DNA from: Capnocytophaga sp. oral taxon 863 str. F0517
Lineage (GTDB): Bacteria; Bacteroidota; Bacteroidia; Flavobacteriales; Flavobacteriaceae
Reading direction: 5' to 3'
Assembly (NCBI RefSeq): GCF_000466425.1
Contig: NZ_KE992174.1
Span: 1-47,678, forward strand
Length of the DNA: 47,678 nt
The notes below the pieces were generated by a model that was not told the origin of the DNA, did no database searches, and was given only the letters and a program-made list of their open reading frames with translations. A program made the position numbers and the translations under genes. Shown here in pieces: positions 1 to 8,796 of the stretch; positions within the stretch are counted from its first letter, which is position 1, and every line of letters begins with the position of its first letter.

Positions 1-68
1 AGGAAATTATAGAGATGTTACGTAATAGACCATATTGAGTTGTTGAAAATAAACGTGTTTAAACTTTG

Positions 69-198
69 GAGGTGATTTAAAAAGTATGATGAAGTAAAAA
101 GTTGACAATTAGAGCAAAAAGTTATATTTTTGCTTAAGCTTTCTTTTATATCAATTATGGGTACATCTAAAGTTGTATCATACTTTTTGAAGCACCAC
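69..198. repeat. Inverted repeat flanking a promoter (candidate invertible segment)
   Basis: Two 22-nt arms lie at 69-90 and 177-198 in inverted orientation. The inner 12 bases, AAAAAGTATGAT and its complement, match perfectly, and by eye 19 of the 22 positions agree. The 86 bp between them hold one complete Bacteroidota promoter pointing right, toward the gene at 223. This is the architecture of an invertible promoter, as known for Bacteroides fragilis polysaccharide loci. That the segment really flips is inference; the arms could also be a fortuitous repeat. Confidence 0.5.
102..132 (+). promoter_or_regulatory. Bacteroidota promoter inside the inverted repeat
   Basis: The -33 element TTG (102-104, within TTGACA) is followed after 20 nt by the -7 element TATTTTTG (125-132). 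Transcription would start near 139 and run through the right repeat arm into the gene at 223. No other good promoter is visible between here and that gene. Confidence 0.6.
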
Positions 199-222
199 TG
201 AAAATTATTATTACACAGAATA

Positions 223-1050
223 ATGAAAAAGAATATTAACCCTTCCTCTTTATTAACTGTCTTTTGCTTGTTTTTTTTCAGCAGTTTATTATCTCAAAAC
301 ATACGAATAGCTGAAATACAAGATAGGGATGGATATACGAATATACGGGAACAAGCAGATGTAAAATCTAAAATCATAGGTAAAGTGCTGAAAAAAGAGC
401 TTTTTTTCTATGAGGAGTATAATAACAATTGGGTGAAAATAAAAACCCAAAAGGGTGTATATGGTTTTATTCACAAAAGTAGAATAAAGAATAAAGATAA
501 TACTAACTTGCTAATTGTAAAAGTAAATGATTATAAAAGTGATTTACTAAAAGATAGTATTTTAGATTTGAAAGTGAAATTAAAAGAGGAAGCTCCTCCC
601 TTTTTTATTCAAGATTTTTCTTATACAAAATTAAACCGAAGAGAAAGACAACCATTTTATACTTTATTTTCTGACAAAGATACCAGCATTAAGATAGCTA
701 AGAAAAAAACAAATATAAATGACTATCATATAAGAACAATAAAGGTAGAGAATAGAGCGTATATTGATATAATACCTCAAAAAGGATTGGAAATACACGG
801 TGTAGATATTGATTTTCCAAAATATGAAATAGAAAGTATCAATATTTCCTCTAAAGACCATCAATATAGTATATCAAAGACAGCTATTAAATACCTATTT
901 AATCCCAACTTAGAACAAACAAGAGTTTATAGGAAAACAGACAAAGAGTATATCATATTTCTGTCAGGAGGAGATGGGGTAGCAGCATATAATGTCATTT
1001 TTGTAGTTGATAAACAAAAAATGCTCCATAGATATATCTTAGAAAATTGA
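223..1050 (+). CDS. Secreted SH3-domain protein of unknown function
   Basis: This 275-aa protein starts with a signal peptide: a Lys-rich start, then a Phe/Leu-rich core ending near Ser24-Gln25. Residues about 27-90 look like a bacterial SH3 domain, with the 'NIRE' motif, a Gly-Lys-Val turn and 'WVKIKT...GYGFIHKS'-type strands, a fold that often binds cell wall or peptides. The remaining ~180 residues match nothing I recognise. The base composition is markedly AT-rich compared with nadE next door, suggesting an accessory gene. It lies directly downstream of the inverted-repeat-flanked promoter, so its expression may be phase-variable. nadE follows after only 27 nt. Confidence 0.8.
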   Translation: MKKNINPSSLLTVFCLFFFSSLLSQNIRIAEIQDRDGYTNIREQADVKSKIIGKVLKKELFFYEEYNNNWVKIKTQKGVYGFIHKSRIKNKDNTNLLIVKVNDYKSDLLKDSILDLKVKLKEEAPPFFIQDFSYTKLNRRERQPFYTLFSDKDTSIKIAKKKTNINDYHIRTIKVENRAYIDIIPQKGLEIHGVDIDFPKYEIESINISSKDHQYSISKTAIKYLFNPNLEQTRVYRKTDKEYIIFLSGGDGVAAYNVIFVVDKQKMLHRYILEN

Positions 1051-1077
1051 ATGTAAGCTTTATAAAAATATCACATT

Positions 1078-1848
1078 ATGAATACACAAGCTGTAACGCA
1101 GCATATAGTGGGGTGGCTCTCGGACTACCTCCAGCAAACAGGTATCAAGGGCATGGTTATAGGGATCTCTGGGGGGATAGACTCCGCAGTGGTCTCCACT
1201 CTATGTGCCCAAACGGGTAAGCCTGTATTGTGCTTGGAAATGCCTATACACCAAGCCCCGAACCAAGTGAGCCGAGGACGCGCTCATATAGATTTTCTTA
1301 AAGAGCGCTATCCCAATGTAAGCAGCTTAGAGGTGGATCTCACCCCTGTGTTTGATACCTTTGTAGGGCAAATCCCTCCTGCTGAGACGGATAACGCTTT
1401 GGCCTTGGCCAATACACGTTCCCGCCTTAGAATGACCACGCTCTACTACTTTGCGGGCTTATATGGCTATATGGTGGTGGGTACGGGCAACAAGATAGAG
1501 GATTTCGGAGTGGGCTTCTTTACCAAATATGGCGATGGCGGGGTAGATGTCAGCCCCATAGCCGACCTTATGAAGAGTGAGGTGTATGAGCTGGCCGACT
1601 ACTTGGAGATTATCCCTGCCATACGTCAGGCACCCCCTACCGACGGCCTTTTCGGTGACGATCGTACCGACGAAGACCAGCTGGGGGCTTCTTATCCCGA
1701 ATTGGAATGGGCAATGACCTTTGTAGAGGAAGGCCGCAAGGAGGAAGGACTCACCCCACGCCAAGCACAAGTACTCTCCATCTTTAAGCGACTGAATAAG
1801 GCTAACCAACATAAGATGCAACCGATCCCCGTTTGTAAGATTCGGTAG
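1078..1848 (+). CDS. nadE: NAD(+) synthase, ammonia-dependent type
   Basis: NadE converts nicotinic acid adenine dinucleotide, ATP and ammonia to NAD+, the last step of NAD synthesis in the cytoplasm. The 256-aa protein has the ATP-pyrophosphatase P-loop 'SGGIDS' at residues 31-36, the 'NTRSRLRMTTLYYFA' helix region and 'GTGNKIED', all typical of the family. It has the usual short form without an N-terminal glutaminase domain, so it should use free ammonia. It starts 27 nt after the SH3-protein gene, with no clear promoter in the gap, so it may be partly co-transcribed with that gene or use a promoter inside it. Its stop codon forms the first unit of the heptanucleotide array that follows. 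Confidence 0.93.
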   Translation: MNTQAVTQHIVGWLSDYLQQTGIKGMVIGISGGIDSAVVSTLCAQTGKPVLCLEMPIHQAPNQVSRGRAHIDFLKERYPNVSSLEVDLTPVFDTFVGQIPPAETDNALALANTRSRLRMTTLYYFAGLYGYMVVGTGNKIEDFGVGFFTKYGDGGVDVSPIADLMKSEVYELADYLEIIPAIRQAPPTDGLFGDDRTDEDQLGASYPELEWAMTFVEEGRKEEGLTPRQAQVLSIFKRLNKANQHKMQPIPVCKIR

Positions 1849-2012
1849 TCAGTTGCTAGTTGTCAGTTATTAGTTATTAGTTATTAGTTATTAGTTATTA
1901 GTTGTCAGTTATCAGTTCTAACCACTAACTTCTAACCACTAACTACTGACTTCTAACCACTAACCACTAACCACTAACCACTAACCACTGACCACTAACC
2001 ACTAACCACTGA
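1846..2012. repeat. Heptanucleotide array in two inverted halves
   Basis: About 24 units of exactly 7 nt run without a phase break from the nadE stop codon. The first ten or so are TTATTAG-like. From about 1916 they become CACTAAC/TTCTAAC-like, which is close to the reverse complement of the first type. The transcript could therefore fold into one long imperfect hairpin and may serve as the nadE terminator. Similar heptad arrays occur at 32118, 41137, 45568, 46360 and 46767. Confidence 0.85.
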
Positions 2013-2064
2013 AGGTTGAATTGTTAAAGAATATAAAAAATATTTTATTCTCGTAATAAAGTAG

Positions 2065-2072
2065 TACCTTTG
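2065..2072 (+). promoter_or_regulatory. Promoter -7 element for ctp
   Basis: TACCTTTG matches the TAnnTTTG consensus and sits 19 nt before the ctp start codon, giving a very short leader. The -33 region is T-rich without a clear TTG. Confidence 0.55.
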
Positions 2073-2091
2073 CGACTTATTAAATGAACCA

Positions 2092-4191
2092 ATGAAAAAG
2101 AATATTTTTATACTCTTTATCTTAGGAGTAATCTCCTTTGCTTCTTGTAGTTTTACAGGAAAGAAGTTTGAATATACCGGAGAAGGGGATAGGGAGCGTT
2201 ACCTGATGGATGTGATAGAATACCTTATCTCAAGGGGGCATTATAGCCAAAGGGATCTCAATGATGCTTACTCTAAGCGTGTCTATAAGGCGTATTTGCA
2301 GTACTTAGACCCACAGAAGCGCTATTTTATCCAGTCGGATATCAATGAGTTCAAGAAAAGTGAAACCAAATTGGACGATGACCTTAAGAATAAGGACATC
2401 TCCTTCTTTACCCTTACCTATACCCGACTCAAGGAAAGGATAGAGGAAGCCAATAAGCTCGTGGAGGAACTCCTTAAGCAGCCTTATGAGTTTACCAAGA
2501 ATGAAACGGTAGACTTGGATTATGAGAAAATCCCTTATACCAAGGATAAAAATGCGCTTAAAGAGCGTTGGCGTAAGCTCATCAAGTATTCTATTCTTTC
2601 CAATATCCTTATCAAAGAGAAGGAAGAGCAGGATAAAAAGGAGAAAGATGCCAAATATGTAGTTAAAGATAGCGAAACGCTCAAGAAAGAAGCCTTGGAG
2701 GCTACTCAGAAGTCTTTCGAAGAGATGTTTGTATCCTACAAAGACCTTACCGAAGATGATTGGTTTGGTATCTACCTCAATAGTTATATGGAGGCTACCG
2801 ACCCTCATTCGAACTATATGGCACCTGATATCAAGGAACGTTTTGATCGCGATATTTCCGGTAAGTTCGAAGGAATTGGGGCTGTACTCCAAAAGAAATC
2901 CGATGGGATACGTATCTCGGATATTATCATGGGTGGGCCTGTATGGAAAGGAAAGCTCTTGGAAGTGGGCGATTTGATCCTCAAGGTAGGACAAGGCGCT
3001 GATGACCCTGTGGATGTGATCGGGATGCGCCTGGAAGATGCAGTAAAGCTCATCAAAGGAAAGAAGGGTACCGAAGTACGCCTTACTGTAAAGCGCATGG
3101 ATGGTAGCATACAAGTGGTACCTATCAAGCGCGATGTGGTGGAGATAGAAGAAACCTTTGCCAAATCAGCTTTGGTGAAAAAGGGCGATCATACCTATGG
3201 AATCATCAACTTACCATCGTTCTATATCAACTTCAACAATTCCCGTGAGCGCAACTCAGCTTCGGATATGGCCTTGGAGATAGAAAAGCTCAAGAAGGTC
3301 AATGTAGAAGGAATTATCTTGGACTTGAGAAACAATGGAGGAGGCTCTCTCTCCAAAGTGGTAGAGATAGGTGGTCTCTTTATCAAGGAAGGGCCTATTG
3401 TACAGGTACGCAGTGCTAACAACAGTACCCAAGTACTTGAGGATACCGATAGTGCCATCCAGTGGGACAAACCGCTGATTATCTTGATCAACGAACTATC
3501 GGCTTCTGCCTCTGAGATATTGGCCGCAGCTATGCAGGACTATGGCCGCGCGATTATTCTCGGTAGCAAGCAGTCCTATGGAAAGGGAACCGTACAGGAG
3601 CTTATAGACCTTAATCGTGAGATACGCAATAACCTGATGGGCGACCTGGGAGCACTGAAGCTCACTCGCCAAAAATTCTATCGTATCAATGGGGGCTCCA
3701 CCCAGCTTAAAGGGGTCAATAGTGATATCGTGATTCCAGACCGTTACCAATATATCAAAGTAGGGGAGCGCGAACTGGAAAATCCGCTACCTTGGGATGA
3801 GATCAATAAGGTATCTTACGAACCATGGAAGAAAAACCAACGCTTTGCTACTGCGATAGCCAATAGCAAAAAACGTATAGAGGCCAATCCACTATTTAAG
3901 CTCATCGATGAGAATGCCCGCTGGGTACAGAAACAAAAAGAAGAAAACACCTATTCACTTGAATATAATGCCTATAAAAAACAGGTAGATGAGAGTGAAG
4001 CTATGATCAAGAAATTCAAAGAACTGACTGAATACAAATCGCCTGTACAGTTCTCCTCCTTACCAGCAGAAGAAGAGAAAGCCAAGACGAATGAAGATGT
4101 GAAAATACGTCGTGATCGTTGGCATGAAAGCCTTCAGAAAGATGTCTATGTAGAGGAAGCCGCATCGGTATTGGAAGATTTGGTAAAGTAA
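2092..4191 (+). CDS. Carboxy-terminal processing protease (Prc/Tsp type, family S41)
   Basis: This 699-aa lipoprotein protease degrades or trims envelope proteins from their C-termini. A lipobox, 'SFASC', places the acylated cysteine at residue 19. An N-terminal helical region (about 30-240) is followed by a PDZ domain (about 245-340, 'GKFEGIGAVL...GGP...LEVGDLILKVG'). The S41 core carries catalytic Ser472 in 'ELSASASEI' and Lys498 in 'SYGKGT'. The C-terminal 150 residues match the extra tail domain of Prc proteins, and the length fits the Prc subgroup. It has its own promoter and a strong terminator at 4218, so it appears monocistronic. Confidence 0.92.
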   Translation: MKKNIFILFILGVISFASCSFTGKKFEYTGEGDRERYLMDVIEYLISRGHYSQRDLNDAYSKRVYKAYLQYLDPQKRYFIQSDINEFKKSETKLDDDLKNKDISFFTLTYTRLKERIEEANKLVEELLKQPYEFTKNETVDLDYEKIPYTKDKNALKERWRKLIKYSILSNILIKEKEEQDKKEKDAKYVVKDSETLKKEALEATQKSFEEMFVSYKDLTEDDWFGIYLNSYMEATDPHSNYMAPDIKERFDRDISGKFEGIGAVLQKKSDGIRISDIIMGGPVWKGKLLEVGDLILKVGQGADDPVDVIGMRLEDAVKLIKGKKGTEVRLTVKRMDGSIQVVPIKRDVVEIEETFAKSALVKKGDHTYGIINLPSFYINFNNSRERNSASDMALEIEKLKKVNVEGIILDLRNNGGGSLSKVVEIGGLFIKEGPIVQVRSANNSTQVLEDTDSAIQWDKPLIILINELSASASEILAAAMQDYGRAIILGSKQSYGKGTVQELIDLNREIRNNLMGDLGALKLTRQKFYRINGGSTQLKGVNSDIVIPDRYQYIKVGERELENPLPWDEINKVSYEPWKKNQRFATAIANSKKRIEANPLFKLIDENARWVQKQKEENTYSLEYNAYKKQVDESEAMIKKFKELTEYKSPVQFSSLPAEEEKAKTNEDVKIRRDRWHESLQKDVYVEEAASVLEDLVK

Positions 4192-4217
4192 GCATGATAA
4201 TGTATTAAAAATTGACG

Positions 4218-4254
4218 AACGCTTTGAAGAAAATATTCTTTGGAGCGTTTTTTT
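4218..4254 (+). terminator. Rho-independent terminator after ctp
   Basis: A 14-bp stem (AACGCTTTGAAGAA with its near complement, including wobble pairs) with a 4-nt loop is followed by a run of T. Confidence 0.8.
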
Positions 4255-4278
4255 AAGGAAAATAAAGAACTAAAAAAC

Positions 4279-5478
4279 ATGAAAACAAAAACAATTCTGA
4301 TGATGTCTGTTTTTACCTTTTTTCAGCAATTATGGGCGCAACCCATCACACAGAAACAGATTTTTGCGGAAGATATATCGCAGATAAATTCGTTGGAGAA
4401 GGCCATCCAGCAATCTGAATTGGTGGTGAATTACCTTCTTCAGGAGCACTACACCCCCAGCATGTCGATCTGTGTAACCAAGCGCGGTTTTCCCATATGG
4501 GAGCAAGGTTATGGTTATGCGGATATAGAGCAGAAAACACCGGTTAATACCCGAGAAACCCTCTATAGGATCGCCAGTGTCTCCAAGCCTTTGACAGGCC
4601 TTTCGCTTACCAAGATGCAAGAGCAGGGCTGGATCGATTGGGACTGTTCCCTCTATGACTATGTTCGCTATTTCCCTAAGAAGGAATATGACTTTACAGT
4701 CAAACAATTAGCTGGTCACTTAGCGGGGATACGTGCCTATAAGGGAAAAGAAGTTTTCCTTAACCGTTTTATGAGTATCAAAGAAGGGATAGAAGTCTTT
4801 GCGCAAGATCCCTTGCTTTTTGAGCCAGGGACGAAGTATTATTACAATAGTTATGATTTTAACTTGGTTTCTTTGGCCATGCAAGAGGCTAAAAAAGAGC
4901 CTTTTGAGTGGTATGTAACTCATAATGTATTGGAACCTTTGGGAATGAACCATACCTTTCCCGATATGGGAGGGCTTTCGCCCAATCAATCCATTCCTTA
5001 TTCGGTGGATAAGAAGAAACAGTTCAAGCGGGCTACGGAGGTCAATAACTTCTTCAAGCTGGGAGGGGGCGGTTTTCTCTCGACTGCTTATGATGTCAAT
5101 CTGATGGGACAGGCTATATTAGGCAAGGCCTTTCTAAAGCCAGCATATCAGGAGCAGATGCTTACCTCCCAGAAGCTAAATAATGGAGAAAATACTGGTT
5201 ATGGGATAGGTTGGCAGAGTGCCCCCGACTGGAGAGGGCGTACCTACTACGGACATATAGGTAATGGGATAGGCGGTTATGCGTGGTTCTATGTATATCC
5301 TGAAGAGGAAGTAGTCTTTACCTTTCTATTCAATACGACGAACCCCTCTATAAATGATTACATGCACCGTATTATGGATTGTATGCTTAAGGGTGCCTCC
5401 TACAAGGAATATAAGACAACTAACTACCCGATAATCCATAAAGTAAAAGAGACAGAATCGACCCCAGTTACAGAATAG
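4279..5478 (+). CDS. Serine hydrolase of the beta-lactamase / penicillin-binding-protein family (class C-like)
   Basis: The 399-aa protein begins at 4279 with a signal peptide ending near 'LWAQ' (residue 21). An upstream in-frame start at 4240 lies inside the terminator of the previous gene and is unlikely. The family's three active-site elements are present: 'SVSK' (Ser100, Lys103), a Tyr-x-Asn motif in 'YYYNSY' (around 188-190) and 'GHIGNG' near residue 322 in place of the KTG box. Such proteins are periplasmic esterases, D-aminopeptidases or peptidases; the substrate cannot be told. The next gene follows after 6 nt, so the two are probably co-transcribed. Confidence 0.85.
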   Translation: MKTKTILMMSVFTFFQQLWAQPITQKQIFAEDISQINSLEKAIQQSELVVNYLLQEHYTPSMSICVTKRGFPIWEQGYGYADIEQKTPVNTRETLYRIASVSKPLTGLSLTKMQEQGWIDWDCSLYDYVRYFPKKEYDFTVKQLAGHLAGIRAYKGKEVFLNRFMSIKEGIEVFAQDPLLFEPGTKYYYNSYDFNLVSLAMQEAKKEPFEWYVTHNVLEPLGMNHTFPDMGGLSPNQSIPYSVDKKKQFKRATEVNNFFKLGGGGFLSTAYDVNLMGQAILGKAFLKPAYQEQMLTSQKLNNGENTGYGIGWQSAPDWRGRTYYGHIGNGIGGYAWFYVYPEEEVVFTFLFNTTNPSINDYMHRIMDCMLKGASYKEYKTTNYPIIHKVKETESTPVTE

Positions 5479-5484
5479 AAAGCT

Positions 5485-6159
5485 ATGAAAACCGTTTTGA
5501 TTACAGGAACCACCCGAGGGATTGGAGCTGAACTTGTCAAAGCCTTTGAAAAAGAAGGCTTTAGGGTGCTTGCTCTCTCTCGGTCTTATCCCCAAATACA
5601 CAAGGAGGGAACAATCACTTATATTCCCTTTGACATCACCTGCGAAGCCGATCTACAGCAGTTAGTCACCTACTTACAGCAGGAGCAGCTACGCCTTGAT
5701 GTAGTGGTGAGCAATGCAGGCAAGCTCATTCATGCCCCTTTTGAGACGATTTCTATGGAAGACTTGCAGGCGGTGTATCAGGTCAATGTGTTGGGAGTGT
5801 TTAGGCTTATACAATATTTGCTACCAATGCTTCAGCCGAAAGCCCATATCGTTACCATTAGCAGTATGGGCGGGGTACAAGGCGCTATGAAGTTTGCTGG
5901 CCTTTCCGCTTACACCTCCTCCAAGGCTGCCTTGATTGCCCTAACGGAGCTATTGGCCGAGGAGTACAAGGATACTCAGTGGCACTTTAACTGCTTGGCC
6001 TTGGGGGCGGTACAGACCGAGATGCTCTCGGAGGCTTTTCCCGATTACAAAGCTCCTGTTACGGCAAAAGAAATGGCGCAGTACATCAAAGATTTTGCAC
6101 TGCACCAATATTCGTATTTTAATGGAAAACTATTACAGGTAGCCTCTACGACCCCTTAG
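5485..6159 (+). CDS. Short-chain dehydrogenase/reductase
   Basis: A 224-aa classical SDR oxidoreductase. The NAD(P)-binding 'TGTTRGIG' is at residues 7-14, 'NAG' at 77-79, the catalytic Ser in 'TISSMGG' (126-127), and Tyr143-x3-Lys147 in 'YTSSK'. The substrate is not predictable. The start is 6 nt after the hydrolase gene. Its stop codon overlaps by a few bases the end of the convergent DUF4837 gene, so no terminator fits between them. Confidence 0.88.
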   Translation: MKTVLITGTTRGIGAELVKAFEKEGFRVLALSRSYPQIHKEGTITYIPFDITCEADLQQLVTYLQQEQLRLDVVVSNAGKLIHAPFETISMEDLQAVYQVNVLGVFRLIQYLLPMLQPKAHIVTISSMGGVQGAMKFAGLSAYTSSKAALIALTELLAEEYKDTQWHFNCLALGAVQTEMLSEAFPDYKAPVTAKEMAQYIKDFALHQYSYFNGKLLQVASTTP

Positions 6160-7133
6160 TCTAAGAACTTTACCGACTTGATAATGGTCTCCAATTCGAA
6201 AAGCAAATCACGCTTGGAGGTACCAGGAGCAGCGATGAATCCCTCGATGACCACACAGCGATTTCGCTTTGGGTCTTCTATGATATAGTTGCTAAAGGGG
6301 CCTCCGAGGATAAAATTCTTCACTTCCCATAGGCCTTTACTCTCGATGGCAGGGTAAGGGCCTATTTGTATTTTCTTATAAGTAGGGGCAAAAGCAGGGC
6401 TGGTAATCATATACATCCCCTCTTCAGGGCCGGGGATATAGCGCTGCCCGATGGAGTCTCGCATTTGGATGATCTCTTTCGTATAGTCCTTGTTTGCAGT
6501 GCCAATAGCACTCTTGGGCATCTCATAGAGGAGGATATCGGCAGTGCCATTTTTTACTTTTCGCTCCAGCCAAAAGAAGTTGTTCTCTTGTTTTACGATG
6601 TTGTACACTGAAGGTAAGGTGAGGCTTACTCTTAGTCGCTCTTCGATACTCTTAGTCTTGTTAAGGGTATGTTTGAAACGGTTTTGTAGTTCCTTCATCT
6701 CATTTTCTTTGAAAGAAAGGATAATTATCGGGGCGTATTGCTGTATTCCTCTGATGAGGTCATCGGTGGTTTGTCCGGTAAGGAAGGCTACCTTTTGGGG
6801 CTTGGCATAGAGAGAGTCCTTGATATGGAAACGATTTTTGGTATCGGTGGAGACGACCAGTATATTTCTTCCGGCACGAGTCATTCCCTGAAAGACATCT
6901 TCGGGAATCTGTTGAATATCGAACAAAGGTTCTCTCGCTCCCGCGATTTCCTCGATGGGAGAGGCAAAATACTGTCGCAGGCTATCCCCGACAACTCCTC
7001 CCCAGAGTTGAGGATCCATCACAATCGTAACGGAATTGATACTTCCTACCGAGTCAGGTAAGTATTGTTTTTTCTGTTGTTTGCAGCTTCCCAATAAGCT
7101 ACAGATAAGAAGTGCTAAGATACATTTTTTCAT
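6156..7133 (-). CDS. DUF4837 family lipoprotein
   Basis: A 325-aa protein starting at the ATG at 7133; a longer frame begins at 7157 but adds eight non-signal residues. The signal sequence ends in lipobox 'LLGSC', so it is probably outer-membrane-anchored. Features such as 'MDPQLWGGVVGDSLR' and a C-terminal 'GPYPAIESKGLWEVKNFI' are as I recall them from DUF4837, a Bacteroidota family of unknown role. The gene converges on the SDR gene with overlapping ends and has a promoter at 7173. Confidence 0.8.
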   Translation of the reverse strand: MKKCILALLICSLLGSCKQQKKQYLPDSVGSINSVTIVMDPQLWGGVVGDSLRQYFASPIEEIAGAREPLFDIQQIPEDVFQGMTRAGRNILVVSTDTKNRFHIKDSLYAKPQKVAFLTGQTTDDLIRGIQQYAPIIILSFKENEMKELQNRFKHTLNKTKSIEERLRVSLTLPSVYNIVKQENNFFWLERKVKNGTADILLYEMPKSAIGTANKDYTKEIIQMRDSIGQRYIPGPEEGMYMITSPAFAPTYKKIQIGPYPAIESKGLWEVKNFILGGPFSNYIIEDPKRNRCVVIEGFIAAPGTSKRDLLFELETIIKSVKFLD

Positions 7134-7172
7134 AAAAAGTGTTTTGCACACTTGCAATAGCTAATATTGTTC

Positions 7173-7180
7173 CAAAAATA
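7173..7180 (-). promoter_or_regulatory. Promoter -7 element for the DUF4837 gene
   Basis: On the minus strand this reads TATTTTTG, 40 nt before the start codon. Confidence 0.5.
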
Positions 7181-7223
7181 AGGAAAACAAAAACTTTATA
7201 ATTTGTTTAACAATTCAAAAAAA

Positions 7224-8750
7224 CTAAGGGTTGAGCGTTTTGTTGGTTGTAAAGAAAGTGACATGGGTACCGGCCTTATAGAATCCGCTTTTGTATAGTT
7301 TGTTCTCCTCTACGCCTTCGGTAACGGTACCTCCTTGGTAGAGATCATACCGTTTGTTAGGCAGGAGCTTACCACTGGTAAAGAGTAGATAGTCACAAGA
7401 TAGATAGCTTAGGGAATAGGTAAGTACCTCCCGTTCGCCCTCTCTGAGGTGTAGCAGCGTATGGGGAGGAAAATTGTGAGAGAAAGCGAAGGTTATTTGT
7501 GATCCCTCTTTGAGGGTAGCCATCTGTTCAGGACGTCCACCAATGGCCAAGAGGGTACCTGCTTTTATTTCGAAAGTCCCTGAGGAAGGTACATTGATAG
7601 GAGTTTCTGTTCCTCCACTTCTAAGGAAGGTACGCCCGGCAGTAAGGGTAAAGAGTAGGTTACTTTTTATAGCATTCTTAGAGGTAGATTCGATAAAATA
7701 CTTACCTTGGTTGATATAGATCCCCTTGTCCCCCTGGAGGGCGAAGTCGATAGAGTTAATATTCATCTTCGCATTGGATAGGGTAACGATACTGGGGGAG
7801 GCGATTCCCTTAGTCCAGGCACTGATGGCAAAAGTTCCTCCATTGATGGTAATATAGGGGTCTATAGTTTGCTGTGAGGAAGCGGTAGTGAGCGCATTAC
7901 TCCTGGCATTGAGGTTATAGTTACCTTGGTTGATGATGATATATCCGTTGGTCACGGAGATCGTGTGATTGCCGTTTCTAGCTCCTTGGGTATTGAGGGT
8001 AAGGGAGCCTCCATCTCCTATATAAGCATTTTTGGCTCGTAGGGCATCTTTATCTGCATTTATATTTAGGAGTGCCTCAGCAGAGAGTGCCACACGAAGT
8101 GTTTTTTGGCAAAAGATGCCAGAAGCTTTTTCTGTTTGTAGGGATAAGTTACCCGCTCCTGTAAGAATGAGCGTCCCTAAGCTATAGATAGCAGCGATAT
8201 TTTCATCATCATTGGAGAAAATATTACAAGTGAGGGAAGAGGAGGTACCAGCGGGGATATTCAGAAAAGCCTTTTCGGTATTATTGAGCTTGATGACGGC
8301 ATTGTCATGAGTAAGGTTCAGGTTCTGGAGCGTTAGCTTATAAGGGTGCGCGCTATTGATATTGAAACTTCCGCTGGAGGAATGGCCAGAGAGGATGTAC
8401 TCCACATTTTGTTCGGAAGAGGAGAGGCTCAGGTGTGCCTGATTCTTATGTACAGTGATACTTCCGGCGCCTTCGACCCGTACATCAGTATCGGAGAAAG
8501 TAATTAGAACCTGTCGGTTGAAATTATAAGCACTGGGCAGGTCATTGGGGTCAGTGCCTCTTTGTCGCCCTCCTAAGGCTTCGGAAGAAGAGTCGGTAAG
8601 GGGGGTGATGGTTATTCTTTGGTCTGCCGCATTGGGGGTAGTGTTTGTTCTCGGGTTGGTTTTTTTCTTCGATATTTTATCGTCTATATCATTGTTGCAA
8701 GCAGCCATTAGGAATAAGGCGATTAGGCAAAAAAGGAAGTTTTTTTTCAT
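7224..8750 (-). CDS. Carbohydrate-binding (Cthe_2159-like) beta-helix lipoprotein
   Basis: A 508-aa lipoprotein with lipobox 'LMAAC' at residue 18. After a Ser/Thr/Asn-rich linker, residues about 90-400 consist of repeated short strands: 'LTLQNLNLTHDNAVIKL', 'GNLSLQTEKASGIFC', 'INADKDALRAKNAYIG', 'ITINGGTFAIS' and 'INSIDFALQGDKGIYI'. This resembles the right-handed beta-helix of the Cthe_2159 family, which binds acidic polysaccharide and calcium. The C-terminal ~100 residues are a separate beta-rich part. It is probably transcribed with the upstream beta-barrel gene (46-nt gap, no promoter between), which suggests a joint surface role; the substrate is unknown. Confidence 0.72.
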   Translation of the reverse strand: MKKNFLFCLIALFLMAACNNDIDDKISKKKTNPRTNTTPNAADQRITITPLTDSSSEALGGRQRGTDPNDLPSAYNFNRQVLITFSDTDVRVEGAGSITVHKNQAHLSLSSSEQNVEYILSGHSSSGSFNINSAHPYKLTLQNLNLTHDNAVIKLNNTEKAFLNIPAGTSSSLTCNIFSNDDENIAAIYSLGTLILTGAGNLSLQTEKASGIFCQKTLRVALSAEALLNINADKDALRAKNAYIGDGGSLTLNTQGARNGNHTISVTNGYIIINQGNYNLNARSNALTTASSQQTIDPYITINGGTFAISAWTKGIASPSIVTLSNAKMNINSIDFALQGDKGIYINQGKYFIESTSKNAIKSNLLFTLTAGRTFLRSGGTETPINVPSSGTFEIKAGTLLAIGGRPEQMATLKEGSQITFAFSHNFPPHTLLHLREGEREVLTYSLSYLSCDYLLFTSGKLLPNKRYDLYQGGTVTEGVEENKLYKSGFYKAGTHVTFFTTNKTLNP

Positions 8751-8796
8751 TAAATATGGATTGGTTAAGTTATATAGAATATGTAATAAGGAAAAA

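Noticed and set aside
1846-2012. Array mistaken for a CRISPR
   Set aside because: Units are 7 nt with no unique spacers and no cas genes nearby.
2305-3114. Long antisense ORF opposite ctp
   Set aside because: Composition is that of a shadow frame and ctp is clearly the real gene.
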